A stretch of DNA of 64,000 nucleotides from Arthrobacter sp. 24S4-2 (GCF_005280255.1 NZ_CP040018.1:1-64000), one strand, 5' to 3'. Shown: positions 38,513-47,949, counted from the stretch's first letter. Notes: generated by a model not told the origin, from the letters alone. Translations and numbers: made by a program.

Positions 38513-39714
38513 CTAGCGCACCAGACAGGGGCGCTTGGGATCAAAGGACCAGCCGTCGATGTAATACTGCATGCCGATGCTGTCGTCGCGGGCATCCAGC
38601 CCGTGCTCCAGGTACAGCTGGTGTGCCTTGTCCAGGGAATCGTGGTCCAGCTCGATGCCCAGCCCCGGCGCGTCCGGAACCTCGATGGCACCGTTCCGGA
38701 TCTGCAGCGGGTCCTTGGTGAGCCCCTGCCCGTCCTGCCAGATCCAGTGCGTGTCCAGCGCCGTGATCTCGCCCGGCGCGGCTGCCCCGGTGTGAGTGAA
38801 CATGGCCAGCGAAATGTCGAAGTGGTTGTTTGAGTGCGAGCCCCAGGTGAGCCCGAATTCATGGCACAGCTGCGCCACCCGGACGGAACCGTGCATGGTC
38901 CAGAAATGCGGGTCTGCCAGCGGAATGTCCACGGCGTTGCTGCGGATGGCGTGAGACATTTCGCGCCAATCCGTGGCAATCATGTTGGTGGCCGTCTTGA
39001 GCCCGGTGGCGCGGCGGAATTCCGCCATGACTTCACGCCCGGAGAATCGGCCTTCGGCGCCGCAGGGATCCTCGGCGTACGCCACCACGCCCTGCATCCG
39101 CTTGCCCAGCCGGATAGCCTCGTCCAAAAGCCAGCCGCCGTTCGGGTCGAGGGTGACCCGCGCGTCGGGGAAGCGCTTGGCCAGAGCCGTGACCACGTCC
39201 ACTTCCTCGTCGCCGGAGAGCACGCCGCCCTTGAGCTTGAAGTCACTGAACCCGTAACGGTCCTGCCCGGCTTCTGCCAACGCAACCACCGCTGCGGGGG
39301 TCATGGCTTCCTGCCGGCGCAGCCTCTCCCAGCGGTCTGCCGGGGCGTCCTCCACAGGGTACGGCAGGTCCGTCCGACGGCGGTCACCGCGTGGACGGTG
39401 GTGCGGAGGTCGAAGGTCTGCACGCCGCGGCCGCCGGCGTCGCGGTCCGCGAGCTCCGCCGCGATCTCGCGCAGCAGGGACCGGTAACGGGCCACCGGCT
39501 TGCCGGCGATGAAGGCTCCGGCCTCCTCGATTGTGGTGCGGATCTTCTCCCCGCCGGGCACCTCGCCCAGCCCGGAGCGGCCCTCAGGGTCGGTAATAAC
39601 CACCACGTTGCGGGTGAAAAACGGTCCGTGCGCGCCGCTGAGGTTCATCAGCATGCTGTCGTACCCGGCGACCGGAACTACTTCGACTTTGGCGATCGTG
39701 GGCTGGGTGCTCAT
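38513..39714 (-). pseudogene. gudD: Glucarate dehydratase with internal deletion and frameshift
   Basis: Glucarate dehydratase converts D-glucarate to 5-dehydro-4-deoxyglucarate. The first frame (from ATG 39714) reads normally to TTVHAVTAV, then shifts into RTCRTLWR and ends. The second frame resumes with RTDLPYPVEDAPADRW and runs to RPCLVR at 38513. About 40 codons expected between these points (the EAALLDLLG to LGYLF segment of the family) are missing, judged from the family pattern as I know it. The rest is well preserved (FKLKGGVLSG, LDPNGGW, WGSHSNNHFDISLAM). ATGA overlap with the dehydrogenase gene. Confidence 0.85.
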
Positions 39715-41327
39715 GCGTTGACCCCGGCCTTTGCGTCGGCGGCGGCTTCAACCGTTCCGTCGATCCGGCGGTTCAGGTGCCACGGGTTGGCGTCCTGCAG
39801 CGGTGCCGGAAGCAGTTCCTGGGGGAGGTTCTGGTAGGCGACCGGCCGCAGGAAGCGGTTGATTGCCAGCGTACCCACGGAGGTGGTCTTGGTGTCCGAT
39901 GTTGCGGGGAAGGGACCGCCGTGGACCATCGCATGGCCAACTTCGACGCCGGTGGGCCAACCGTTGACGATGATGCGCCCCACCTTCTGTTCGAGTGCGG
40001 GCAGCAGCTGGGCCGCCGTCGGGTAGTCCTCTTCGGTGAGCTGCAGGGAAGCGGTGAGCTGCCCCTCGAGCCGGTTGGTGGCTTCGACCAGTTCCCCGGT
40101 GCTGGAGTACCGGACCACCAGGCTGGCGGCGCCGAAGATCTCGGCGTGCAGCACGTGGTTGCTGACAAAGTCGGCGATGTCGGTGCCGAAGATGGTCGGT
40201 GCCGGTGCGTTTTCGGTGGAACCGGCCGTGCCCTGCCCGACGACAGTCACGTTTTCGGCGGAACCAAGCGCGTCGGCGCCGGCGTTCCAGGACGCGGCGA
40301 TGCCTTCGGTCAGCATTGTCTGGCCGGCGCAGGCGGATACTGCGCGTCCGACGGCGGCAGCAAGTTTGTCACCTGCCTCACCGGACGGGGCGAACAGCAG
40401 GCCGGGAGAAGTGCACAGTTGCCCTGAGCTGCCGGTGACGGCTGCGACGTATTGCTGCGCCAGTGCGCTAATTTGTTCGGCGGAGCCGTTCAGGGCGCCG
40501 GGGAAGACGAAGACCGGGTTGATTGAGGACATTTCCGCATAGACCGGGATGGGTTCGGGACGCGCGGCCGCCGTGCGCATCAGCGCGATGCCGGCGTTCT
40601 GCGAGCCGGTGAACCCCACGGCCTTTATGGCGGGGTCCGCCACGAGGGCCTGGCCGATGCTGCTGCCGGGGCCGTAGATGAGCGAGAAGACGCCGGGGTG
40701 CAGCCCGGCGTCGCGGACGGCTTTCACGATGGCCTGGCCGACGAGTTCGCTGGTGCCGGGGTGGGCGTTGTGGGCCTTGAAAACCACCGGGCAGCCGGCG
40801 GCGAGGGCCGAGGCGGTGTCTCCTCCCGCCGTCGAGAAGGCCAGCGGAAAGTTGCTGGCACCGAAGACGGCCACGGGGCCCAGCGGGATCTGGCGCTGAC
40901 GGATGTCGGCGCGGGGGAGCGGTGTGCGTTCCGGCAGGGCGGGATCGATGCGGACGCCGCGGAAGTCGCCCTGGCGGACTACCGTGGCGAACAGCCGGAG
41001 CTGGCCGGTGGTGCGTGCGATTTCGCCCTGCAGCCGGGCTGCGGGCAGGCCGGTCTCCTGGCCTGCACGGTTGATCAGCTCGTCGCCGATGGCCTCGATG
41101 TTGCTGGCGATGGCTTCCAGGAAGCCGGAGTGCGTCTCGGGATCGAGGGTGCTGAAGGAGGCATACGCCTCGGCGGCCGCGGCGGTGGCTGCCTTGAGCT
41201 GCTCTTCGGTGAGCAGCGTGTACGCGGGCTCAAGGGCTTCGTTGCTGGCAGGGTTGAAGCCAAAGGCTGTTTTGCCTTCGCCTGCTACGGCCTGCCCTGC
41301 GATCAGGGAATGTCCGGTGAGTGTCAC
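39711..41327 (-). CDS. 2,5-dioxovalerate (alpha-ketoglutarate semialdehyde) dehydrogenase
   Basis: Oxidises 2,5-dioxopentanoate to 2-oxoglutarate with NAD(P), the final step of hexarate breakdown. The 538-residue protein is an aldehyde dehydrogenase with the catalytic Cys in GSSGQLCTSPGLLF, the Glu in YAEMSSINPVFVF, and the co-factor glycine motif VGFTGSQNAG. Length and motif spacing fit the KGSADH group. It lies between kdgD and the broken gudD in one operon. Confidence 0.88.
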   Translation of the reverse strand: MTLTGHSLIAGQAVAGEGKTAFGFNPASNEALEPAYTLLTEEQLKAATAAAAEAYASFSTLDPETHSGFLEAIASNIEAIGDELINRAGQETGLPAARLQGEIARTTGQLRLFATVVRQGDFRGVRIDPALPERTPLPRADIRQRQIPLGPVAVFGASNFPLAFSTAGGDTASALAAGCPVVFKAHNAHPGTSELVGQAIVKAVRDAGLHPGVFSLIYGPGSSIGQALVADPAIKAVGFTGSQNAGIALMRTAAARPEPIPVYAEMSSINPVFVFPGALNGSAEQISALAQQYVAAVTGSSGQLCTSPGLLFAPSGEAGDKLAAAVGRAVSACAGQTMLTEGIAASWNAGADALGSAENVTVVGQGTAGSTENAPAPTIFGTDIADFVSNHVLHAEIFGAASLVVRYSSTGELVEATNRLEGQLTASLQLTEEDYPTAAQLLPALEQKVGRIIVNGWPTGVEVGHAMVHGGPFPATSDTKTTSVGTLAINRFLRPVAYQNLPQELLPAPLQDANPWHLNRRIDGTVEAAADAKAGVNA

Positions 41328-41368
41328 GGTGGTTGCTCCTAGGAAAGGATGGATCAGGAGACGGTTGG

Positions 41369-42283
41369 TCAGGAAACGGTGGCGATGAGTGCTTTAAGGT
41401 CGGCCAGGTCCTGCGGTGCCAGGTTCTGCAGCGGCGGGCGGACCCCGCCGGCGGAGCGGCCAATGGCGTCCAGGCCGCCCTTGACGATGGACACGGAGTA
41501 GCCCTTGACCCTGTCCCGGATGTCCAGGTAGGGGATCACGAAGTCGTTGAGCTTCTTGTTGACGGCGATGCGGTCCTGTTTGCGCACGTCCTGGTAGAAG
41601 TCCAGGGCGAACTGCGGGACGAAGTTGTACATGGCGCTGGAGTAGGTGCTCATGCCCAGCTGCAGCAGTGGGAGGGCGAAGGTCTCGGCCGTGGGCAGCC
41701 CGCCAAGGTAGAACAGGCGGTCGCCGAGCTTGGCGTAGACGCGCGCGTCGTGTTCGAGGTCGCCCACACCGTCCTTGAAACCGATCAGGTTCTCGTGGCG
41801 GTCGGCCAGGGTGGCCACGGCGGTGTCCTTGTAGATCGCGTTGGCGCGGTTGTAGATGATGACGCCGAGCGAAGTGGAACTGCAGACCGCACTGACATGG
41901 TCGATCAGGCCGGCCTGGTCCGCTTCCGTCAGGTAGGGCGGCAGGAGCAGGATTCCTTCGGCTCCTGCGGCCTCCGCTGCCTGGGCGTTCTCAATGGCCT
42001 GTGACGTGGACCCGCCGGCGGAGGCCAGGACGGGAACGGTGCTCCCGACCTCCTCGACGGCGGCACGGACAACGCGGGCCGATTCGGCGGGCGTGAGGGA
42101 GAATCCTTCACCGATCCCGCCGGCGGCGAAGAGCCCGGCCACCGGGTAGCTGGCCTGCCATGCGAGGTGCTTGCGGTAGTTCTCCTCGTCGAATTGGAGC
42201 TGCGAATCGAACGAGGTCACCGGGAAGGAGAGCAGCCCGTCTTTGAGAGCGCTGGCAAGTTCCTGGGGTGAGTGTTTGGCCAC
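41369..42283 (-). CDS. kdgD: 5-dehydro-4-deoxyglucarate dehydratase
   Basis: Dehydrates and decarboxylates 5-dehydro-4-deoxyglucarate to 2,5-dioxopentanoate. A DHDPS-type TIM barrel of about 304 residues with the Schiff-base Lys in NLIGFKDGVGDLE and the Tyr in IIYNRANAIY. I choose GTG 42283 because GGAGG lies seven bases upstream; the frame extends to 42310. First gene of the operon kdgD-dehydrogenase-gudD, with a LysR-type operator 72 bp upstream. Confidence 0.9.
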   Translation of the reverse strand: MAKHSPQELASALKDGLLSFPVTSFDSQLQFDEENYRKHLAWQASYPVAGLFAAGGIGEGFSLTPAESARVVRAAVEEVGSTVPVLASAGGSTSQAIENAQAAEAAGAEGILLLPPYLTEADQAGLIDHVSAVCSSTSLGVIIYNRANAIYKDTAVATLADRHENLIGFKDGVGDLEHDARVYAKLGDRLFYLGGLPTAETFALPLLQLGMSTYSSAMYNFVPQFALDFYQDVRKQDRIAVNKKLNDFVIPYLDIRDRVKGYSVSIVKGGLDAIGRSAGGVRPPLQNLAPQDLADLKALIATVS

Positions 42284-42354
42284 GATGGGTCCTCCATGCC
42301 GGCGCCGCATCGGCGCGTCAGTTGATGTCTTCCCCTTCAGCCTAGGGAGCCAAG

Positions 42355-42392
42355 TGATGCCTGTCTAAGTTCATTTTTGAATGCATTGATAC
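42355..42392. promoter_or_regulatory. LysR-type operator copy 1 (kdgD promoter)
   Basis: A 38-bp element that matches 30 of 38 positions with the inverted copy at 43346-43383. Shared blocks are TGATGC, TGTCTAAG, TTTG and TGATAC. It lies between kdgD and the 3' end of lysR, in the kdgD promoter. Confidence 0.7.
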
Positions 42393-42448
42393 CCTCCGAG
42401 CATCGCTCTCCAGGGCCTGCTTCGGTGCCTCAGTGACCGCGCCCGACT

Positions 42449-43333
42449 TCAGTTCTCCTGGAACTCCAGGGACCCCAGCGCCAGTGTGAGTGCGGGGTTG
42501 GTGATGTTGCGGTTCCAGATGGCGTGCAGTTCCACCGGGTCATCCACGCTGCTTTCCAGAGGCAGGAATTCGACGCCCTGGACGCCCAGCAAGGTTGCGG
42601 AGTGCGGTACGAAGGCCACGCCGCGCTTGGCGGCAACCAGCGACACCATGGTGAGGATCTGGCTGACAGTGTGGACCACGTTTGCGTGCTGGATGGGGAT
42701 CATCCGGACCACGAGGTCATAGAAGTACCGTGCCTGGGTCGATGAGTGCATGATGAGCGGCTCGCCCCTGAGGTCCTGTTCGGTGATGTCCCGCTTAAGG
42801 GCGGCCAATGGGTGGCCTGACGGCACGGCCAGCACCATGGCTTCCCGGTAGAGCAGATGCGAGTCGAAGACTTCGTTGTCAAAGGGCGGCCGTGCCAGGC
42901 CGAGGTCCAGTTCGCCGGACTGGAGTCCGGCGATCTGCTCGCCGGTGACCAGTTCCTGCAGGTCGATGTCGACGTCGGGCAGTGTTGCGGCGATCTCCTC
43001 CAGCAGCGGGCCAAGGATGCTGAAGCCGCTGGCTGCCGTGAAGCCGATCCGCAGCAGGCCCGAACGCCCCGAGGCGATGCGCCTGGCCGTCACGGGCGCC
43101 CGGTCGGCCAGTGCCATCAAACGGCGGGCTTCGTCCAGGAAGGCCCGCCCGGCGGCCGTCAGCTGGACCTTGCGGTTGTCGCGTTCCAGCAGTTCCGCGC
43201 CCACGGACTTTTCCAGCTTCTGAATCTGGCGGCTCAGCGGCGGCTGGGTCATGTTGAGGCGTTCGGCGGCCCGGCCGAAGTGAAGTTCCTCCGCCACGGC
43301 GATGAATCCTGCAAGCTGGTCAAACGTAAACAT
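42449..43333 (-). CDS. LysR family transcriptional regulator of the hexarate operon
   Basis: A 294-residue LysR regulator: winged helix-turn-helix at residues 1-60 (FTFDQLAGFIAVAEELHFGRAAERLNM..., shown in part) and a two-lobed effector-binding domain from about residue 90. Its start lies 12 bases from one copy of the 38-bp element and its 3' end 57 bases from the other, so it likely controls kdgD and, formerly, the divergent transporter operon. Confidence 0.9.
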   Translation of the reverse strand: MFTFDQLAGFIAVAEELHFGRAAERLNMTQPPLSRQIQKLEKSVGAELLERDNRKVQLTAAGRAFLDEARRLMALADRAPVTARRIASGRSGLLRIGFTAASGFSILGPLLEEIAATLPDVDIDLQELVTGEQIAGLQSGELDLGLARPPFDNEVFDSHLLYREAMVLAVPSGHPLAALKRDITEQDLRGEPLIMHSSTQARYFYDLVVRMIPIQHANVVHTVSQILTMVSLVAAKRGVAFVPHSATLLGVQGVEFLPLESSVDDPVELHAIWNRNITNPALTLALGSLEFQEN

Positions 43334-43345
43334 GATGCCTTCCGG

Positions 43346-43383
43346 GTATCACTGGATGCAAATTTGGGCTTAGACATGCATCA
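43346..43383. promoter_or_regulatory. LysR-type operator copy 2 (lysR/tct promoter)
   Basis: The reverse complement of this 38-bp segment aligns without gaps to 42355-42392 (30 of 38 identical). It ends two bases before the ATG of the transporter remnant, so the original promoter-to-start spacing was probably altered by a deletion. Confidence 0.7.
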
Positions 43384-43385
43384 TA

Positions 43386-43604
43386 ATGGCTTCCTACACT
43401 CGATACAGCCGACCGGCAGTGATCCGGTTCACAGACGTACGGGGCAACGGCCCCACCGGCTTCTTCGGTCGTCCCATCTCAGCCACCCTGCTTGTGGTGT
43501 TCGTCCTGGTTGCGGTGCTTCCGGGCATCAAGTCCATGCTGGCCAAGCGCCAGGCCCCGGCGGCGGCAGAGACCGCACCCACCAGAATCAAGGAGAAGGT
43601 ATGA
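43386..43604 (+). pseudogene. C-terminal stub of TctA-type tricarboxylate transporter permease
   Basis: A 72-codon open frame whose second half (GFFGRPISATLLVVFVLVAV plus LPGIKSML) matches the last helix of TctA permeases, where F(F)xRPIS is conserved. The first 25 residues have no such character. In related genomes a divergent tctC-tctB-tctA-usp operon next to a LysR gene is common; here only the last part of tctA remains, joined directly to the operator. The stop overlaps the following universal stress gene by ATGA. Confidence 0.65.
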
Positions 43605-44005
43605 GCATCATCGTCGGATTCGTTTCCACGCCTGCAGGCGAGGCGGCGCTCACCGCAGGCATCGCCGAGGCAACCCTCCGCAACGAGGACCTGGTGATCG
43701 TCAACTCCGCCCGTGAAGGTGCGCTGGTGGACAAGTCCGTGGCCGCCGAGGACGTCCTGGCCCGGGCCGCCCGGCGTGCCACGGAGGCCGGCGTCAAGGC
43801 AACGGTGATCCAGCCGCCCTACCAGCACGACCTTGCCGACGAATTCCTGGACATCGCCCGCGAAGCGAATGCGTCCCTGATCGTCATCGGCCTGCGGCAC
43901 CGTTCACAGGTGGGAAAGTTCATCCTGGGCAGCCATGCCCAGCGCATCCTGATGCAGGCAGACCGGCCGGTCCTGGCCGTAAAGGCCGACGGCTCGAACT
44001 TCTAG
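43601..44005 (+). CDS. Universal stress protein (UspA family)
   Basis: A 134-residue single-domain Usp with the nucleotide-binding fold: IIVGFVSTPAGEAAL at the start, then IVIGLRHRSQVGKFILGSHAQRI, which contains the G-2x-G-9x-G(S/T) type motif, and VLAVK at the end. ATG 43601 has AAGGAGAAGG upstream and overlaps the stop of the tctA stub. Usp genes downstream of tctA occur in related operons. Confidence 0.88.
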   Translation: MSIIVGFVSTPAGEAALTAGIAEATLRNEDLVIVNSAREGALVDKSVAAEDVLARAARRATEAGVKATVIQPPYQHDLADEFLDIAREANASLIVIGLRHRSQVGKFILGSHAQRILMQADRPVLAVKADGSNF

Positions 44006-44077
44006 GCCGGATTCTCCAACCCAAGGCGCGGTACGCGACCTATCACAGGGTCCGCGGCCGCCCCTTGCCGGCGGAGC

Positions 44078-44800
44078 CTACTGCCGCAGTGCCCCAAGCC
44101 CGGAAATCAGCGCCTCCAGGCCCAGGCTGAATGCGACGTCCGCCGGCTTTTCGTGGCCCTGTTCCGCCAGGCTCCGCACCGCTGCCGTGAAGTTGGGCGT
44201 GGATTCCGCCATGCTGCCCGGATCGAAGATGTCCGCCGGCGCCGTTACGTCGTAGGCAGAGCCGAAGATGAAGGATTCCAGCGCCACGATCGAGGAGATG
44301 ATGCGCTCCTGCGGGAACCCCGCCTCACGGAGTCCCCGGCTGACCGTTTCGTACATGGCCAGGGTCTGGGGTGCATCCGTCACCGGCAGCACAGCGATGA
44401 CCGGGATCAGCGGAGTGTGCTTGGAGAACACGTCCCGGTAGCTCCAGGCCCACTGCCGCACGGCTTCGTCCCACGGCACCGTGCCGAAGGCGGACACATC
44501 CACCAGGGACGCGAGGTGGTCCTCCACCAGGACCAGTACGTCCTGTTTGGACGTCACGTGGTTGTAAAGGGCCGACGGCGCCACGTTCAGGGAGCGCGCC
44601 AGCGCGGCCATGGTGAGGCCGTCGTAGCCGTTCTTTCCGATCAGCAGCAGTGCTGCTGACGTAATAACTGCCTGGTCCAGCACTGCCGAGGCTGGCCTGC
44701 CTGCGCGGCGTTTCACCGGCGCTTCGGCGTGGCGGGAGTCGGTGGTCGGGCGTGCGGCTGCCGGCATCGTCGGCCTTTCTGCTGGCGGGGTCCCCAGCAT
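44078..44800 (-). CDS. TetR/AcrR family transcriptional regulator
   Basis: A regulator of about 240 residues: a polar Ala/Pro/Arg-rich leader, the helix-turn-helix domain (ITSAALLLIGKNGYDGLTMAALARSLNVAPSALYNHVTSKQ, shown only by its ends in families; here about residues 45-85) and a helical ligand domain. I choose ATG 44800, preceded by GAGGTGAG; an upstream ATG at 44848 abuts the operator. Divergent from the amine oxidase gene, with a 19-bp palindrome between them. Confidence 0.88.
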   Translation of the reverse strand: MLGTPPAERPTMPAAARPTTDSRHAEAPVKRRAGRPASAVLDQAVITSAALLLIGKNGYDGLTMAALARSLNVAPSALYNHVTSKQDVLVLVEDHLASLVDVSAFGTVPWDEAVRQWAWSYRDVFSKHTPLIPVIAVLPVTDAPQTLAMYETVSRGLREAGFPQERIISSIVALESFIFGSAYDVTAPADIFDPGSMAESTPNFTAAVRSLAEQGHEKPADVAFSLGLEALISGLGALRQ

Positions 44801-44848
44801 TATTCCACTCACCTCTTCCGTGACGATCCGGAAACCGCTATAGTTCAT

Positions 44849-44867
44849 AAATGAATGGCATTCATTT
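44849..44867. promoter_or_regulatory. TetR-type operator palindrome
   Basis: A perfect 19-bp inverted repeat, AAATGAATGGCATTCATTT, in the divergent promoter between the TetR gene and the amine oxidase gene, a typical place for autorepression and control of the neighbour. The central base is the only unpaired position. Confidence 0.75.
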
Positions 44868-44906
44868 AGTGGTTCGCATCACTCTGGCGGCCACAGAAAG
44901 GACATC

Positions 44907-46291
44907 ATGCTGGAACTTGACCGCGACGTCGTCGTCGTAGGTGCAGGCCCCTCGGGCCTCACTGCAGCCCGTGAACTGAAGAAGGCCGGCCTCAGTGTCG
45001 CCGTACTGGAAGCGCGCGACCGCGTGGGGGGCCGCACCTGGACCGACACCATTGACGGCGCCATGCTGGAAATCGGCGGCCAGTGGGTTTCGCCGGACCA
45101 AACCGCGCTGCTGGAACTGCTGGACGAGCTGGGCCTGGAAACGTACTCCCGCTACCGCGAGGGCAAATCCATCTACGTGGGCGCCGACGGACGGAAGACC
45201 CGCTACACCGGTGACTCCTTCCCCGTCAGCCAAACCACGGCCGCCGAAATGGACAAGCTCATCGGGCTGCTGGACGGGCTGGCGGCGGAAATCGGCCCCA
45301 CCGAGCCTTGGGCCCACCCCAAGGCCCGCGAGCTGGACACCATCTCCTTCCACCACTGGCTTCGCCAGAACTCCCCGGATGAAGAGGCCTGCAACAACAT
45401 CGGCCTGTTTATCGCCGGCGGCATGCTGACCAAGCCGGCACACGCCTTCTCCGCGCTGCAGGCGGTGCTGATGGCGGCATCCGCGGGATCGTTTTCGCAC
45501 CTCACGGACGAGGACTTCATCCTGGACAAGCGGGTAGTGGGCGGGATGCAGCAGGTTTCGCTGCTGCAGGCGCGGGAGCTGGGCGACGACGTCGTCCTCA
45601 GCAGCCCGGTGCGCACCATCAACTGGACCGAAGAGGCCGACGGCGGCCCACGCGTGACGGTTGTGTCGGAGCGGGCAACGGTGAACGCCCGCTACGTGAT
45701 CATGGCCGTCCCGCCCAACCTGTATTCGCGCGTCTCCTTCGTCCCGCCGCTGCCGCGCCGGCAGCACCAGATGCACCAGCACCAGTCACTGGGCCTGGTC
45801 ATCAAGGTGCACGCCGTGTACAAGACGCCGTTCTGGCGCGAGGACGGGCTGTCCGGCACGTGCTTCAGCGCCGGCTCGCTGGTGCAGGAGGTCTACGACA
45901 ACACCAACCATGGGGATCCCCGGGGCACGCTGGTGGGCTTTATCTCCGATGAGAAGGCCGACGCCGTCTTCGAGCTGAGTGCCGAGGACCGCCGCCGCGC
46001 CATCCTGGAATCCATCGCGGCGTTCCTGGGGACAAGGCCCTCGAGCCCGAGGTGTACTACGAGTCCGACTGGGGCTCCGAGGAATGGACCCGAGGCGCCT
46101 ACGCATCGAGCTACGACCTTGGTGGCCTGCACCGCTACGGCAAGGACCAGCACCAGCCGGTGGGCCCGATCTACTGGAGCTCCTCGGATCTGGCGGCCGA
46201 GGGCTACCAGCATGTTGACGGGGCCGTCCGGATGGGGCAGCTCACCGCGGCCCGGGTGGCCACAGTCGCCAGGGTCACCGCCCCGGCTTAA
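44907..46291 (+). pseudogene. Flavin monoamine oxidase, frameshifted near the 3' end
   Basis: An FAD-dependent amine oxidase that would oxidise primary amines such as putrescine or tyramine. The N-terminal dinucleotide motif VVVGAGPSGLTAARELKKAG, then DRVGGRTWTD, is intact. At 46028-46031 a G4 run causes a shift: one extra G would give FLGDKALEPEVYYESDWGSEE and read on to HVDGAVRMGQ, the C-terminal FAD motif, ending at 46291. As written, the first frame continues with unrelated sequence to 46346. Either a true 1-bp deletion or a sequencing error. Confidence 0.85.
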
Positions 46292-46369
46292 GCTCCCCGC
46301 CGCGCCCGGGTGTCAAGCCAGGCGCCCGCCATTCAACGTCGAATGAACCTCCTGAGAGGCAACCCCAGA

Positions 46370-47884
46370 ATGTCAACCGCAACGCAGCCGGCGCCGGCTG
46401 CCCACAAAACACTCAGCGATAAAGGTCTGAAGGCCGGATCGGTGGGGCTGATCGGCGCCGTCGTCATCGGGGTCTCCTGCATTGCGCCGGCCTACACTTT
46501 GACGGCTGCGCTGGGCCCCACCGTCTCGGAGGTGGGGGTCCACCTGCCGGCGATTTTCCTGGTGGGCTTCATCCCCATGCTGCTCGTGGCGCTGGGGTAC
46601 CGCGAACTCAACAACGCGATGCCCGACGCCGGCACTTCCTTCACGTGGGCAACGCGCGCCTTCGGGCCCTGGATCGGCTGGATGGGCGGCTGGGGCCTGA
46701 TAGCAGCCACCATCATTGTGCTTTCCAACCTGGCAGCCGTTGCCGTGGACTTCTTCTACCTCATGCTCGCCCAGCTCTTCAGCAACCCTGAGCTGGGCGG
46801 GCTGAGCAAGAACCTTCCGGTGAATATTGCCACCACGCTGGTGTTCATCGCGCTGGCCTGCTGGATTTCCTACCGCGGCATGGAGACCACCAAGGGCGTC
46901 CAGTATGTGCTGGTGGCGTTCCAGCTCCTGGTGCTTGGCTGGTTCGCGGTGGCGGCGTTCAGCCATGTTGCCAACGGTTCTGCCTTCGATGCCACGGCAC
47001 TGTCGCCGGACTGGTTCAATCCGTTCGCCGTGGACTCCTTCTCATCCTTCGCCGCCGGGGTGTCGCTGTCGATCTTCATCTATTGGGGCTGGGACGTCAC
47101 GCTGACCATGAACGAGGAAACCCGGAATCCGGAAAAGACGCCTGGCCGGGCCGCGACCGTGACTGTCCTGGTGATTGTGGTCATCTACATGACGGTTGCG
47201 CTGGCCACGCTGTCCTTTGCGGGCACCGGCGACAGCGGACTTGGCACAGGGAACCCGGACAACCAGGGCAGTATCTTCGCTGTGCTTGCCGGTCCCGTGA
47301 TGGGTCCGTTCGCCATTCTGATGTCCCTGGCCATCCTGAGCAGTTCGGCGGCATCCCTGCAGTCCACGTTTGTCTCGCCGGCCCGGACCCTGCTGGCCAT
47401 GGGCCACTACAAGGCCCTGCACCCGAAGTTCGGCAGGATCAGCCCGCGGCACAAGTCCCCGAGCTACGCCACCGTGGCCGCGGCCGTGGCTGCCGCGGCC
47501 TTCTACGTCATCACCCGGACCACTTCCGAGAATGCATTGTGGGACACCATCACTGCGCTGGGCATGATGATCTGCTTCTATTACGGCATCACCGCCCTCG
47601 CCTGCGTCTGGTTCTTCCGCGCCCAGGCCTTCAGCGGAGCGCGCGCGTTCCTCTGCAAGTTCCTCGCACCCCTCCTGGGCGGGGTCATCCTGCTGGTCAT
47701 GTTCGTCAAGACGGCCTACGACTCCATGGACCCCGAATACGGTTCGGGTTCGTCCGTTGGCGGCGTGGGGCTGGTGTTCGTCCTTGGCATGGGCGTGATC
47801 CTGCTGGGCGTGGTGCTCATGCTGGTGATGTACAAGGTCCGTCCGGAATTCTTCAGGGGACAGGTCCTGTCCCGCGGAATCTGA
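46370..47884 (+). CDS. APC superfamily amino acid/amine permease
   Basis: A 504-residue membrane protein with about twelve helices and the APC N-terminal signature GLIGAVVIGVSCIAPAYTL. ATG 46370 is chosen with GAGAGG upstream; the frame extends to 46310. It follows the amine oxidase gene by 78 bases, so the pair likely imports and oxidises an amine under the divergent TetR regulator. Confidence 0.9.
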   Translation: MSTATQPAPAAHKTLSDKGLKAGSVGLIGAVVIGVSCIAPAYTLTAALGPTVSEVGVHLPAIFLVGFIPMLLVALGYRELNNAMPDAGTSFTWATRAFGPWIGWMGGWGLIAATIIVLSNLAAVAVDFFYLMLAQLFSNPELGGLSKNLPVNIATTLVFIALACWISYRGMETTKGVQYVLVAFQLLVLGWFAVAAFSHVANGSAFDATALSPDWFNPFAVDSFSSFAAGVSLSIFIYWGWDVTLTMNEETRNPEKTPGRAATVTVLVIVVIYMTVALATLSFAGTGDSGLGTGNPDNQGSIFAVLAGPVMGPFAILMSLAILSSSAASLQSTFVSPARTLLAMGHYKALHPKFGRISPRHKSPSYATVAAAVAAAAFYVITRTTSENALWDTITALGMMICFYYGITALACVWFFRAQAFSGARAFLCKFLAPLLGGVILLVMFVKTAYDSMDPEYGSGSSVGGVGLVFVLGMGVILLGVVLMLVMYKVRPEFFRGQVLSRGI

Positions 47885-47933
47885 TCCGGGAAATGTAATC
47901 CCCGAGCTTCCGCCCGGCATCCTGCCCATTGAA

Positions 47934-47949
47934 AGTAAGCGCACTTACT
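47934..47949. promoter_or_regulatory. Orphan inverted repeat, operator-like
   Basis: AGTAAGCGCACTTACT: 6-bp arms AGTAAG/CTTACT with a 4-bp spacer, directly next to TAATAG, which could be a -10. It looks like a TetR- or MarR-type operator, but the gene that should follow is missing except for a C-terminal piece. Confidence 0.45.
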
